Assembly: GCA_944381515.1 (NCBI GenBank)
Contig: CALWLM010000112.1
Coordinates: 1 to 38,865, forward strand
Reading direction: 5' to 3'
Source: an uncultured Lachnospiraceae bacterium
GTDB lineage: Bacteria; Bacillota; Clostridia; Lachnospirales; Lachnospiraceae
DNA: 38,865 nt
Under the pieces are notes generated by a model. It made no database searches. It was not told where the DNA came from and was given only the letters and a program-made list of their open reading frames with translations. Shown here piece after piece: positions 26,361 through 34,373 of this stretch (positions are counted from its first letter, which is position 1; each line of letters starts with the position of its first letter). A program made the position numbers and the translations under genes.

Positions 26361-27275
26361 ATGAAAGAGCAGAAGCAAAAAAGGCTGGGCGGCTCCCTGC
26401 TGCTGACGGCTACGGCGCTGATCTGGGGCGTTTCCTTTGTGGCCCAGAGCGTGAGCGCGGAGCTTGTGGGTCCCTTTACCTTTAATGCGGTGCGGACTCT
26501 GCTGGGAGGACTGGTGCTGATCCTCTGGCTCCTGGCGGGGAAAGGCAAAAAAACGCAGCGGGAGAGAAGCAAAGGAGAGAGCCGGCAGCTGATCGCCGGC
26601 GGAGTCTGCTGCGGCCTGGCCCTGTGTGCGGCCAGCAATTTGCAGCAGATCGGAATCGCATACACTACGGTGGGCAAGGCCGGTTTTATTACGGCCATGT
26701 ACATTGTCATTGTACCGGTATTTGGTCTGTTTTTGGGGCGGCGGCCGGGCCTTTTTGCCTGGGTGGGAGTGGCCTTTGGCGTGATGGGCCTCTATTTTCT
26801 GTGTATGACGGAGAGCTTTTCCGTGGGACGAGGCGATCTTTGCGTGATGGCCTGCGCTCTTGTCTTTGCCGTACATATTCTGCTGATCGATTATTTTTCG
26901 CCCCGTACCGACAGTATAAAGCTGTCCTGCGTGCAGTTTCTGGTCTGCGGCCTGGTATCAGGGGTATTTGCTCTGGCCTGGGAGGAGATAAAGCTTTCGG
27001 CGCTGTTATCCGCCTGGGCGCCGATCCTCTATGCGGGGGTGCTCTCCTGCGGCGTGGGCTATACTTTGCAGGCGGTGGGCCAAAAGAGCCTGGACCCGAC
27101 GGTGGCCTCGTTGATCCTTTCTCTGGAATCGGTGTTTTCAGCCCTGGCCGGTTTTGTGCTGCTGGGGCAGAGACTTACGGTTCGGGAGCTGCTTGGCTGT
27201 CTTTTTATGTCGGCCGCCATTGTTCTGGCGCAGCTGCCGGCGCGCAAAAAAGCAAAAAGATTTGAAAACCCCTGA
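26361..27275 (+). CDS. DMT-superfamily (EamA) permease
   Basis: A ten-helix drug/metabolite transporter with two EamA repeats in 304 aa. The N-terminal repeat starts LTATALIWGVSFVAQSVSAELVGP and includes GIAYTTVGKAGFITAMYIVIVPVFG. The second repeat has YAGVLSCGVGYTLQAVGQ and VASLILSLESVFSALAGFVLLGQ, a very typical EamA ending. A basic patch (KGKKTQRERSKGESR) lies in a cytoplasmic loop near residue 60. The substrate cannot be told; amino acids or metabolites are usual. It starts 18 bases after the PurF-like gene, probably in the same transcript, and ends at a strong terminator. Confidence 0.9.
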   Translation: MKEQKQKRLGGSLLLTATALIWGVSFVAQSVSAELVGPFTFNAVRTLLGGLVLILWLLAGKGKKTQRERSKGESRQLIAGGVCCGLALCAASNLQQIGIAYTTVGKAGFITAMYIVIVPVFGLFLGRRPGLFAWVGVAFGVMGLYFLCMTESFSVGRGDLCVMACALVFAVHILLIDYFSPRTDSIKLSCVQFLVCGLVSGVFALAWEEIKLSALLSAWAPILYAGVLSCGVGYTLQAVGQKSLDPTVASLILSLESVFSALAGFVLLGQRLTVRELLGCLFMSAAIVLAQLPARKKAKRFENP

Positions 27276-27311
27276 TTTTCTTGATTTTTCCGAAGCAAAA
27301 TCCGGGGTTTT
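27265..27311 (+). terminator. Intrinsic terminator between the DMT permease and rpsB
   Basis: AAAACCCC-T-GATTTT pairs with AAAATC-C-GGGGTTTT around a 17-base loop, with one mismatch and a TTTT end. It begins inside the last codons of the permease gene. Confidence 0.85.
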
Positions 27312-27314
27312 GCC

Positions 27315-27343
27315 TTGACAAAGGGAAATTCTGCTGATATACT
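27315..27343 (+). promoter_or_regulatory. Promoter of rpsB-tsf
   Basis: Consensus TTGACA (27315-27320), a 17-base spacer and TATACT (27338-27343), followed by a leader of about 135 bases. Confidence 0.9.
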
Positions 27344-27397
27344 GAAAAACGCTGTAAAGCAAAACAAACATCACGCAGGGGTATGAAAAGGCCGGTG

Positions 27398-27434
27398 CTG
27401 CGGCTGCGGCCGCCAAAAGGCGGCGGCGCGGCAG
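27398..27434 (+). other. GC-rich hairpin in the rpsB leader
   Basis: CTGC...GGCCGCC folds onto GGCGGC...GCAG around AAAA, within the untranslated leader of rpsB. It may be a ribosomal-protein S2 autoregulatory site, as ribosomal leaders often are; this is inferred from position and structure only. Confidence 0.4.
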
Positions 27435-27485
27435 TCCCTTTCTCTTAAGCCTTTGCGGAAGACCAAACCAAATGGAGGTAAGAAA

Positions 27486-28274
27486 ATGAGTGTAATTTCC
27501 ATGAAACAGCTGTTGGAGGCTGGTGTACATTTCGGACATCAGACCAGAAGATGGAACCCTAAGATGGCTCCCTACATCTACACCGAGAGAAACGGGATCT
27601 ACATCATCGACCTGCAGAAGTCTGTGGGTATGGTGGACGAGGCTTATAAGGCCGTAGCCGATATCGTGGCAAACGGCGGCACGATCCTGTTTGTGGGAAC
27701 CAAGAAGCAGGCTCAGGATGCGGTGAAGACCGAGGCCGAGCGCTGCGGTATGTATTATGTAAATGAGAGATGGCTGGGCGGCATGCTGACCAACTTTAAG
27801 ACGATCCGCAGCCGTGTAAACCGCCTGCGTCAGATCGAGCAGATGGCCGAGGACGGCACCTTTGACGTGCTGCCCAAGAAGGAAGTCATCGCACTGCGCA
27901 AGGAGTGGGATAAGCTGGAGAAGAACCTGGGCGGCATCAAGGATATGGAGAGACTGCCCGACGCCATCTTTGTTGTAGATCCCAAGAAGGAGAGAATCTG
28001 CGTACAGGAGGCTCACGCTCTGGGCATTACCCTGATTGGTATCGCCGATACCAACTGCGATCCCGAAGAGCTGGACTATGTGATCCCCGGCAACGACGAT
28101 GCAATCCGTGCGGTGAAGCTGCTGGTGGGCAAGATGGCGGACGCTGTAATCGAGGCAAACCAGGGCGCCGCTGAGGCTCCGGAGGAGGCCGTGGAGATGA
28201 CCGATGCCGATTACAATGTGGAATACAGCGAGAAGACCGCTGAGGAGACCACCGAGAATCAGGAGGTAGAGTAA
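27486..28274 (+). CDS. rpsB: Ribosomal protein S2
   Basis: A small-subunit ribosomal protein of 262 aa. Hallmarks are [30 protein letters not shown], the G-T-K-K-Q-A segment [22 protein letters not shown], and [12 protein letters not shown] followed by [12 protein letters not shown]. The C-terminal tail is acidic ([15 protein letters not shown]...). The start is ATG 27486, seven bases after GGAGG. It heads the rpsB-tsf operon with a strong promoter and a structured leader. Codon use is strongly biased (AAG for Lys, CTG for Leu), as expected for a highly expressed gene. Confidence 0.98.
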   Translation: MSVISMKQLLEAGVHFGHQTRRWNPKMAPYIYTERNGIYIIDLQKSVGMVDEAYKAVADIVANGGTILFVGTKKQAQDAVKTEAERCGMYYVNERWLGGMLTNFKTIRSRVNRLRQIEQMAEDGTFDVLPKKEVIALRKEWDKLEKNLGGIKDMERLPDAIFVVDPKKERICVQEAHALGITLIGIADTNCDPEELDYVIPGNDDAIRAVKLLVGKMADAVIEANQGAAEAPEEAVEMTDADYNVEYSEKTAEETTENQEVE

Positions 28275-28276
28275 TT

Positions 28277-29212
28277 ATGGCAGCAATTACTGCAGCAATG
28301 GTAAAGGAACTGAGAGAGAGCACCGGCGCCGGCATGATGGACTGCAAGAAGGCCCTGACTGCTGCTGACGGCGATATGGAGAAGGCTGTAGAGGTCCTGA
28401 GAGAGAAGGGCCTGGCTGCCGCGGCCAAGAAGGCCGGCCGCATTGCGGCTGAGGGTCTGGTGGCTGCCGCTGTGGAGGGTAATACCGCCGCTATCGTGGA
28501 GGTCAACAGCGAGACGGACTTCGTGGCTAAGAATGCTGATTTCCAGGCTTATGTGGCTGCTGTGGCAGATCAGGCTCTGCATTCGGATGCTGCTGATCTG
28601 GACGCTTTCCTGGCTGAGCCCTGGGCAGGCGATCCCAGCCTGACGGTGGCACAGGAGCTGTCTGAGAAGATTGCCGTTATCGGCGAGAATCTGAATATCC
28701 GTCGTTTTGCCAAGGTGGTTAACACCGATGGCTGCGTGGTGTCCTATGTGCACGGCGGCGGCCGCATCGGCGTTCTGGTGGACGCTTCCTGCGAGAAGGT
28801 GGACGATCAGGTGAGAGAGGCTCTGCGCAACATTGCCATGCAGGTAGCCGCTCTGAAGCCTCAGTATGTGTGCCGTGAGGAGATCGACGAGGCCTTTATT
28901 GCCCATGAGAAAGAGATCCTGATGGCTCAGATCAAGAACGATCCGAAGGAGGCCTCCAAGCCTGAGAAGGTAATCGAGGGCATGATCACCGGCCGTCTGA
29001 ACAAGGAGCTGAAGGAGTTCTGCCTGGTGGATCAGGTTTATGTAAAGGCTGAGGACGGCAAGCAGACTGTTGCCAAGTATCTGGATGAGGTATCCAAGGC
29101 TGTGGGCAGCAAGATCACCATCAAGAAGTTTGTCCGCTTTGAGACTGGCGAAGGCCTGGAGAAGAAGCAGGAGAATTTCGCTGAGGAAGTTGCCAAGCAG
29201 ATCGGCAAATAA
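28277..29212 (+). CDS. tsf: Elongation factor Ts
   Basis: The nucleotide exchange factor for EF-Tu, 311 aa. Features are the N-terminal UBA-like domain with LRESTGAGMMDCKKAL (residues 11-26), the conserved SETDFVAKNADF (about 77-88) that contacts EF-Tu, and the ending VRFETGEGLEKKQENFAEEV. It begins two bases after the rpsB stop, with AGGAGG inside the end of rpsB. A strong terminator follows; pyrH and frr, which often come next in bacteria, are absent. Codon bias is high, as in rpsB. Confidence 0.98.
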   Translation: MAAITAAMVKELRESTGAGMMDCKKALTAADGDMEKAVEVLREKGLAAAAKKAGRIAAEGLVAAAVEGNTAAIVEVNSETDFVAKNADFQAYVAAVADQALHSDAADLDAFLAEPWAGDPSLTVAQELSEKIAVIGENLNIRRFAKVVNTDGCVVSYVHGGGRIGVLVDASCEKVDDQVREALRNIAMQVAALKPQYVCREEIDEAFIAHEKEILMAQIKNDPKEASKPEKVIEGMITGRLNKELKEFCLVDQVYVKAEDGKQTVAKYLDEVSKAVGSKITIKKFVRFETGEGLEKKQENFAEEVAKQIGK

Positions 29213-29260
29213 TCCTCCGGTGAAGCTTTTGGTGCGATATTAAGCGAGATAAAAAGATAG

Positions 29261-29314
29261 AAGAGAGCCTTGCGCATGAGGAAGCAGCTTCCTTTTTGCG
29301 CAGGGCTCTCTTTT
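29261..29314 (+). terminator. Intrinsic terminator of rpsB-tsf
   Basis: A 16-base-pair stem (AAGAGAGCCTTGCGCA with TGCGCAGGGCTCTCTT, one G-T pair), an inner GGAAG/CTTCC stem and a TTTT end. Confidence 0.93.
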
Positions 29315-29341
29315 GCGCAGAGCACTTTTTGGAATAGAAAT

Positions 29342-29369
29342 AAAAAACAGCCGGCATAAAAGCCGGCTG
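29342..29369 (-). terminator. Intrinsic terminator of rpmB
   Basis: On the minus strand, stem CAGCCGGC / GCCGGCTG with a 6-base loop followed by TTTTTT, 15 bases after the rpmB stop. Confidence 0.92.
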
Positions 29370-29384
29370 CTCGGTTCATTTTGC

Positions 29385-29570
29385 TTATGCTCTCTCTACT
29401 AATCCGGATTTCAGACAGGAAGTACAAACGTGCATCGTCTTCGTAGCGCCGTTTACTTTAACCTTAACGGACTTCACGTTGGATTTCCACATCTTGTTGG
29501 ATCTTCTATGAGAATGACTCACGTTATTACCGAAATGAACACCTTTTTCACAGATATCGCACTTTGCCAT
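29385..29570 (-). CDS. rpmB: Ribosomal protein L28 (zinc form)
   Basis: A large-subunit protein of 61 aa starting MAKCDICEKGVHFGNNVSHSH. It keeps both Cys pairs (CDIC and CTSC), the zinc-binding form. The start is ATG at 29570, seven bases after AAAGGAGGTG on the minus strand; longer readings upstream run through the leader. It is divergent from the Asp23/fakA operon, as rpmB is from yloU-yloV in Bacillus subtilis. It has its own promoter (29631-29659) and terminator. Confidence 0.97.
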   Translation of the reverse strand: MAKCDICEKGVHFGNNVSHSHRRSNKMWKSNVKSVKVKVNGATKTMHVCTSCLKSGLVERA

Positions 29571-29630
29571 TTTGCCGCACCTCCTTTGAATCCAATTAGA
29601 CCGCAATTGACAGCGACCCAGAACATTCAT

Positions 29631-29659
29631 ATAATACCAGACCCGGCGGAAAAAAGCAA
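29631..29659 (-). promoter_or_regulatory. Promoter of rpmB
   Basis: On the minus strand, TTGCTT (29659-29654), a 17-base spacer and TATTAT (29636-29631). Confidence 0.7.
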
Positions 29660-29792
29660 GGAAAATTTTCAGAAATATAAGAAAATCCGTCAGAGGGATT
29701 TGTTTTTCTATGTTACGATAGTTTATCGGGACAGACGCGACAGCTATTATTTGGAAGATTGGGAAAAATGGCCCGCTCCTGACGAATCGGTA
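29660..29792 (+). other. Non-coding interval; possible small RNA
   Basis: This is part of the 459-base gap between rpmB and the Asp23 gene (29571-30029). No frame with a credible start and ribosome binding site is present. It ends at two successive terminator-like hairpins (29792-29812 and 29826-29861) although no plus-strand gene precedes them, which suggests a short transcript starts here. I see no convincing promoter. Confidence 0.3.
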
Positions 29793-29812
29793 CAGGCAGG
29801 AGAGCCTGTTTT
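29792..29812 (+). terminator. Short intrinsic-terminator-like hairpin
   Basis: ACAGGC / GCCTGT stem (6 bp) with AGGAGA loop, followed by TTTT overlapping the stem end. It is the first of two in tandem. Confidence 0.5.
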
Positions 29813-29825
29813 ATAAATCGCCTCG

Positions 29826-29861
29826 GGGAGATGTTGATTTATCAACATCTCCCTAATTTTT
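29826..29861 (+). terminator. Strong orphan intrinsic terminator
   Basis: Perfect 12-base-pair stem GGGAGATGTTGA / TCAACATCTCCC with TTTA loop, then TAATTTTTAT. No plus-strand gene lies upstream; the nearest gene on that side is the minus-strand rpmB. Confidence 0.85.
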
Positions 29862-29890
29862 ATACATATATTTTATATTGCAGTCCCATT

Positions 29891-29924
29891 TGGGCAAGTG
29901 GATGCAAGAATACATGCTTTTGCC
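29891..29924 (+). other. Hairpin upstream of the Asp23-like gene
   Basis: GGGCAA pairs with TTGCCC, with an inner GCA/TGC pairing. It lies before a TATAAT (29971-29976) that is the likely -10 box of the next operon; the -35 box there is weak. Its role is unclear. Confidence 0.3.
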
Positions 29925-30029
29925 CGAAAAATAATGCAAATCCCCCCTTCCTTTTTTGGTAAAGTACGGTTATAATATAGTTTGATTATGACCGCCCGGT
30001 TGTAAAATATCAGCAATGGAGGAGAAACT

Positions 30030-30386
30030 ATGAAGTGTCGGATTAACAATCAGATGGGTACGATTTTGATTGACACAGACGTGATTGCGAAATATGCCGG
30101 CAGCGTAGCCATCGAATGCTTCGGTATCGTAGGCATGGCGGCAGTTAATATGAAAGACGGCCTTGTAAAGCTTCTGATGAAAGATAATCTCTCGCATGGC
30201 ATCAGTGTGACGATCAATGAAAATAAGATTGTGCTGGATTTCCATGTGATTGTCGTCTACGGCGTCAGCATCCGCGCTGTCTCTGATAATCTGATCGAGA
30301 ACGTAAAATATAAAGTAGAGCAGTTCACCGGCGTGGAAGTGGAAAAAATCAATATTTTTGTAGAAGGCGTTCGCGTCATCGACTGA
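30030..30386 (+). CDS. Asp23/Gls24-family protein (YloU-like)
   Basis: A 118-residue Asp23/Gls24 (DUF322) protein. The family pattern is GTILIDTDVIAKYAGSVAIECFGIVGM, then VTINENKIVLDFHVIVVYGVSIRAVSDNLIENVKYKVEQFTGVEVEKINIFVEGVRV. In Staphylococcus, Asp23 is an abundant membrane-associated envelope-stress protein; YloU next to fakA is widespread but its job is not clear. GGAGGAG precedes the ATG. It lies 19 bases before fakA in the same operon, matching the Bacillus order rpmB / yloU-yloV. Confidence 0.93.
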   Translation: MKCRINNQMGTILIDTDVIAKYAGSVAIECFGIVGMAAVNMKDGLVKLLMKDNLSHGISVTINENKIVLDFHVIVVYGVSIRAVSDNLIENVKYKVEQFTGVEVEKINIFVEGVRVID

Positions 30387-30405
30387 TTTACGAGGAGGTA
30401 CAATA

Positions 30406-32112
30406 GTGGCAGCAAATACAATAGACGCTGCTCTGCTTAAGAGGATGTTTCTGGCAGGAGCGCAGCGTTTGGAAGCAAACAAAGAATGGATTAATGAGCT
30501 GAATGTGTTTCCGGTTCCGGACGGAGATACTGGCACCAATATGACCCTGACGATTATGTCGGCGGCCAGAGAGGTGCAGGCTATCGAGAAGCCGGATATG
30601 GAAATCCTGGCCAAGGCCATCTCTTCCGGTTCCTTAAGAGGTGCCAGAGGCAATTCCGGCGTTATCCTTTCCCAGCTCCTGCGTGGATTCACCAAGGAGA
30701 TTAAGACGGTATCCGTAATTAATACCACCGTTTTGGCCAATGCGTTCCAGAGGGCAGTGGAGACGGCCTACAAGGCAGTTATGAAGCCCAAGGAGGGCAC
30801 GATTCTGACGGTGGCGAAGGGAATGGCTGATAAGGCTACAGAGCTGGTAGGCCAGATAGAAGACCTGGAGCAGTATTTCCGCGTCATTATCGACCACGGC
30901 GACTATGTGCTCAGCCAGACTCCCGAGATGCTTCCTGTTCTGAAGGAGGCAGGTGTGGTGGATTCCGGCGGACAGGGCCTGATGGAAGTGCTGAAGGGCT
31001 GTCTGGATGGTTTCCTGGGCAAAGAGGTAACGATCACTGAAGCGGCTGCCCCCAGAGCAGAGAAGCCGGCTCAGTCCGTGTCTGTCTCCACAGAGGATTT
31101 TGATATCAAGTACGGTTACTGCACCGAATTTATGATTCATATCGATGACAGCTACGATATGGATAAAGAGAGGGCCTTTAAGGCTTATCTTGAATCCATC
31201 GGCGATTCCATCGTGGTAGTGTCCGACGATGAGATCGTGAAGGTACATGTGCATACGAATGATCCCGGCCTGGCTATCCAGAAGGCTCTGACCTATGGTC
31301 CCCTGTCCCGGATGAAGATTGATAACATGCGGGAGGAGCATCAGGAGAAGCTGATTAAGGAGGCTTCCAAGAAGGCGGCGGAAGAAGAGGCAAAGAAGGC
31401 GGAAGCTGAGGCGGCGAAGGCTGAGGCTGAAGCAAAGAAGCAGGAGCCCCGTAAGGAAGCTGGATTTGTAGCGATTTCTGTTGGCGATGGAATGAGCGAG
31501 ATCTTTAAGGGATTGGGAGTGGATACGCTGATTGAGGGCGGTCAGACGATGAATCCCAGTACTGAGGATATTTTGAATGCCATTGACAAGGTAAACGCCG
31601 ATGTGGTCTATGTGCTTCCGAACAACAAGAATATTATTCTTGCAGCTGAGCAGGCTATGAAGCTGACGGAGGATAAGAAGGTGGTGGTGGTTCCGTCCAC
31701 GACAATTCCTCAGGGTATTACGGCTGCCGTCAGTTATATGCCCGGCAGAACTGCCGAGGAAAATCTGGAGCAGATGAAGGAAGAAATGGAACGGGTCAAG
31801 ACCGGTCAGGTGACCTATGCGGTACGGAACACCAGCGTGGACGGTGTGGAAGTTCACGAGGGCGATATAATGGGACTTGACGATCATTCCATTCTGGCAG
31901 TGGGAAATGACGTGGCTGAGACCAGCTTCCAGCTTTTGGATGCTCTGGTGGATGAGGACAGCGAACTGATCAGCATCTACTACGGAGCGGATGTGTCCGA
32001 AGAGGATGCAGAAAAATTCCTCTCTCGCGTTCAGGAGAAGTTCTCCGACCTGGATGTGGAGATGTACAGCGGCGGACAGCCGATCTATTATTACGTAATG
32101 AGTGTAGAGTAA
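30406..32112 (+). CDS. fakA: Fatty acid kinase catalytic subunit FakA (DAK2/DegV-like)
   Basis: An ATP-dependent kinase that phosphorylates FakB-bound fatty acids for phospholipid synthesis. The N-terminal DhaL/DAK2 domain has VFPVPDGDTGTNM (about 29-41, Mg/ATP Asp residues), SSGSLRGARGNSGVILSQ (about 69-86) and VVDSGGQGLMEV. The middle domain includes YGYCTEFMIHID and VHVHTNDPGLAI. The C-terminal domain starts near GFVAISVGDGM and carries VVVVPSTTIPQG. An Ala/Lys/Glu linker (about residues 322-347) that is probably helical separates the last two. The start is GTG 30406 after GAGGAGGT. At 568 aa it is slightly longer than usual because of the linker. No FakB is adjacent. Confidence 0.94.
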   Translation: MAANTIDAALLKRMFLAGAQRLEANKEWINELNVFPVPDGDTGTNMTLTIMSAAREVQAIEKPDMEILAKAISSGSLRGARGNSGVILSQLLRGFTKEIKTVSVINTTVLANAFQRAVETAYKAVMKPKEGTILTVAKGMADKATELVGQIEDLEQYFRVIIDHGDYVLSQTPEMLPVLKEAGVVDSGGQGLMEVLKGCLDGFLGKEVTITEAAAPRAEKPAQSVSVSTEDFDIKYGYCTEFMIHIDDSYDMDKERAFKAYLESIGDSIVVVSDDEIVKVHVHTNDPGLAIQKALTYGPLSRMKIDNMREEHQEKLIKEASKKAAEEEAKKAEAEAAKAEAEAKKQEPRKEAGFVAISVGDGMSEIFKGLGVDTLIEGGQTMNPSTEDILNAIDKVNADVVYVLPNNKNIILAAEQAMKLTEDKKVVVVPSTTIPQGITAAVSYMPGRTAEENLEQMKEEMERVKTGQVTYAVRNTSVDGVEVHEGDIMGLDDHSILAVGNDVAETSFQLLDALVDEDSELISIYYGADVSEEDAEKFLSRVQEKFSDLDVEMYSGGQPIYYYVMSVE

Positions 32113-32154
32113 GGTACAACCGGCTTAGAGCGCGGCGCGCCGTAAAATGACAAC

Positions 32155-32194
32155 AAAAAGGAGTGATCTCCCGAATCGGAGATGACTCCTTTTT
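32155..32194 (+). terminator. Intrinsic terminator of the Asp23-fakA operon
   Basis: Nearly perfect 17-base-pair stem AAAAAGGAGTGATCTCC / GGAGATGACTCCTTTTT (one G-G mismatch) with a 6-base loop and a TTTTT end. It separates fakA from recG. Confidence 0.9.
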
Positions 32195-32225
32195 ATCGGA
32201 GTGCATGCAAAGGAGCAGTGAGAAA

Positions 32226-34373
32226 ATGCGTCTTACGGACGATTTGACCAAGATCAAGGGAATAGGAGAAAAAACGGCCCAGGTATTTTCCCGGGTGGAG
32301 ATCGATACGGTGGAGGATCTGATTCACTACTACCCGCGGGCCTATGAGGAGTGCGCGGCTCCGGTGTCCATTGCTTCTTTGCAGGATAGCGGTCCGGTGG
32401 TGGTCTGCGGAGCCCTGGCTGCCGACGCCAGGGTGCGCCGGGCAGGCAAGCTCAAGATCGTGGATGCAGTGATTCGGGACGAAACCGGCAGCCTTAAGGT
32501 GACCTGGTTCAATATGATGTATCTGAAGGATGTGCTGCGGGCTGGCCGGCGCTATGTTATGAAAGGGAAGCTGTCGGTGAGCCGCTTTGGGATGGTGCTG
32601 GAGCAGCCGGTGATTTATAGTCTGGAAAATTATGTTCCGCTGATCGGAAAGCTGAAACCGGTCTACAGCCTGCCTGCCGGCCTTACCAGTAAGGGCATTG
32701 AGAAAGCTGTGAAGGAAGCCTTTGCCGGTCTGGGTATGTTAAAGGAGTTTCTGCCGTCATCAATCCGCAGAGAGTATCGTTTGGCCGAATATAATTACGC
32801 GCTGCGGACGATTCATTTTCCGCCGGACAAGACGGAACTGACCTTTGCCAGGCATCGGCTTGTTTTTGATGAATTTTTCCTTTTTATTCTGGCGGTTCGC
32901 TATCTGCGGGATGTAAACGAAGTGCAGGAGAACGGCTGCCGGATTGAACCATCGCCTCTGGTGGACCGTTTTGAAAAGAGCCTGCCCTTTGCCTTGACCG
33001 GGGCGCAGAAACGCTGTTATCAGGAAATACTGGCGGATCTGACCGGCCCGAAGCTGATGAACCGGCTGGTCCAGGGAGACGTAGGCTCCGGCAAAACCAT
33101 TGTGGCCCTTCTGAGCCTGATGCAGATGGCCTGCGCCGGTTATCAGGGCGCCCTGATGGCTCCCACGGAGGTGTTGGCGAGACAGCATTATGAAAATTTC
33201 ACACGTCTCTTTGCCCAGGCCGGTGTGGAGCTTCGGGTGGAGCTGCTGACCGGTTCCATGACGGCGAAGGAGAAAAGGGAGGCCTATGCCCGGATTGCAA
33301 ATCATGAGGCGGATATCGTAGTCGGTACGCATGCCATAATCCAGGATAAAGTGCATTTTGCCAGGCTGGGACTGGTGATCACCGATGAGCAGCATCGCTT
33401 CGGCGTTCGCCAGAGGGAGATTCTGGCGCAGAAAGGGCAGGAGGGAAGCCGGGAAAGCGGACAGGAAAACGAACGGGAAAACGGACCGGGAAATGACCAG
33501 GAAAAAGACCAGGCGGGAGCGAAGGCGGAGAGTCTTCCGCATGTGCTTGTTATGAGCGCTACTCCTATTCCCCGTACTCTGGCTATTATTCTTTATGGCG
33601 ATCTGGATATATCGGTCATCGATGAAAAGCCAGTGGGCCGTCTGCCCATCAAAAACTGCGTGATCGGGGCTTCCCGGCGCAAAAAGGCTTATGAGTTTAT
33701 CACCGGCCAGGTGAAGGAAGGACGTCAGGCCTATGTGATCTGCCCGATGGTGGAGGATTCCAGCGCCATGGAGGGGGAGAACGTTCAGGATTATGCCAAA
33801 AAGCTTGCGGAAGAGCTGCCGCCTTCCATTGTGATCGGTACCCTTCATGGGCGGATGAAGCCGTCGGAGAAGAATCATATCATGGAAGAATTTGCAGCGG
33901 GACGGATTCAGGTGCTGGTCTCCACCACGGTAGTTGAGGTAGGGGTGGATGTGCCGAATGCCACCGTTATGGTGGTGGAGAACGCGGAGCGCTTTGGACT
34001 GGCTCAGCTGCATCAGCTGCGGGGACGCATCGGGCGGGGACAGCATCAGTCCTACTGTATTTTTATCAATGGCTCCGACGCATCCAAGATCAAAAGGCTG
34101 GAGATTCTGACCCGTACCAACGATGGTTTTGAAATCGCTTCGGAGGATCTGAAGCTGCGGGGGCCGGGGGATATCTTTGGCCTGCGCCAGAGCGGACTGA
34201 TGGATTTTGCCCTGGGAGATATTTATACCGACGCCGGCATTTTGAAAGAAGCCTCGGAGGCGGCGAGGCAGGTGCTGGAGGAAGATTACGGGCTTTCGCG
34301 GGAGGAAAATCTCGAGCTGAAAAAGCGGCTGGACGGCTATCTGACCAAGAAGGCGGAAATGCTCTCTCTGTGA
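32226..34373 (+). CDS. recG: ATP-dependent DNA helicase RecG
   Basis: A branch-migrating helicase that remodels stalled forks and recombination intermediates. It has an N-terminal wedge/OB domain (LKVTWFNMMYLKDVLRAGRRYVMKG, about 93-117), Walker A VQGDVGSGKTIVALL (about 281-295), motif II DEQHRFGVRQR, motif III VMSATPIPRTLAI, and motifs IV-VI ending QLHQLRGRIGRGQHQSYC, plus the C-terminal SEDLKLRGPGDIFGLRQSG. At 715 aa it is about 35 longer than usual because of a Gln/Glu/Asn/Gly-rich insert (about residues 403-438) between motifs II and III. The start is ATG 32226, ten bases after AAAGGAG; a longer frame would start inside the fakA terminator. Confidence 0.96.
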   Translation: MRLTDDLTKIKGIGEKTAQVFSRVEIDTVEDLIHYYPRAYEECAAPVSIASLQDSGPVVVCGALAADARVRRAGKLKIVDAVIRDETGSLKVTWFNMMYLKDVLRAGRRYVMKGKLSVSRFGMVLEQPVIYSLENYVPLIGKLKPVYSLPAGLTSKGIEKAVKEAFAGLGMLKEFLPSSIRREYRLAEYNYALRTIHFPPDKTELTFARHRLVFDEFFLFILAVRYLRDVNEVQENGCRIEPSPLVDRFEKSLPFALTGAQKRCYQEILADLTGPKLMNRLVQGDVGSGKTIVALLSLMQMACAGYQGALMAPTEVLARQHYENFTRLFAQAGVELRVELLTGSMTAKEKREAYARIANHEADIVVGTHAIIQDKVHFARLGLVITDEQHRFGVRQREILAQKGQEGSRESGQENERENGPGNDQEKDQAGAKAESLPHVLVMSATPIPRTLAIILYGDLDISVIDEKPVGRLPIKNCVIGASRRKKAYEFITGQVKEGRQAYVICPMVEDSSAMEGENVQDYAKKLAEELPPSIVIGTLHGRMKPSEKNHIMEEFAAGRIQVLVSTTVVEVGVDVPNATVMVVENAERFGLAQLHQLRGRIGRGQHQSYCIFINGSDASKIKRLEILTRTNDGFEIASEDLKLRGPGDIFGLRQSGLMDFALGDIYTDAGILKEASEAARQVLEEDYGLSREENLELKKRLDGYLTKKAEMLSL

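Noticed and set aside
29700-29816. A short plus-strand frame of about 38 codons starting with TTG
   Set aside because: The purine-rich stretch is too close to the TTG to act as a ribosome binding site, and the frame is only the tail of an open frame running antisense to rpmB.
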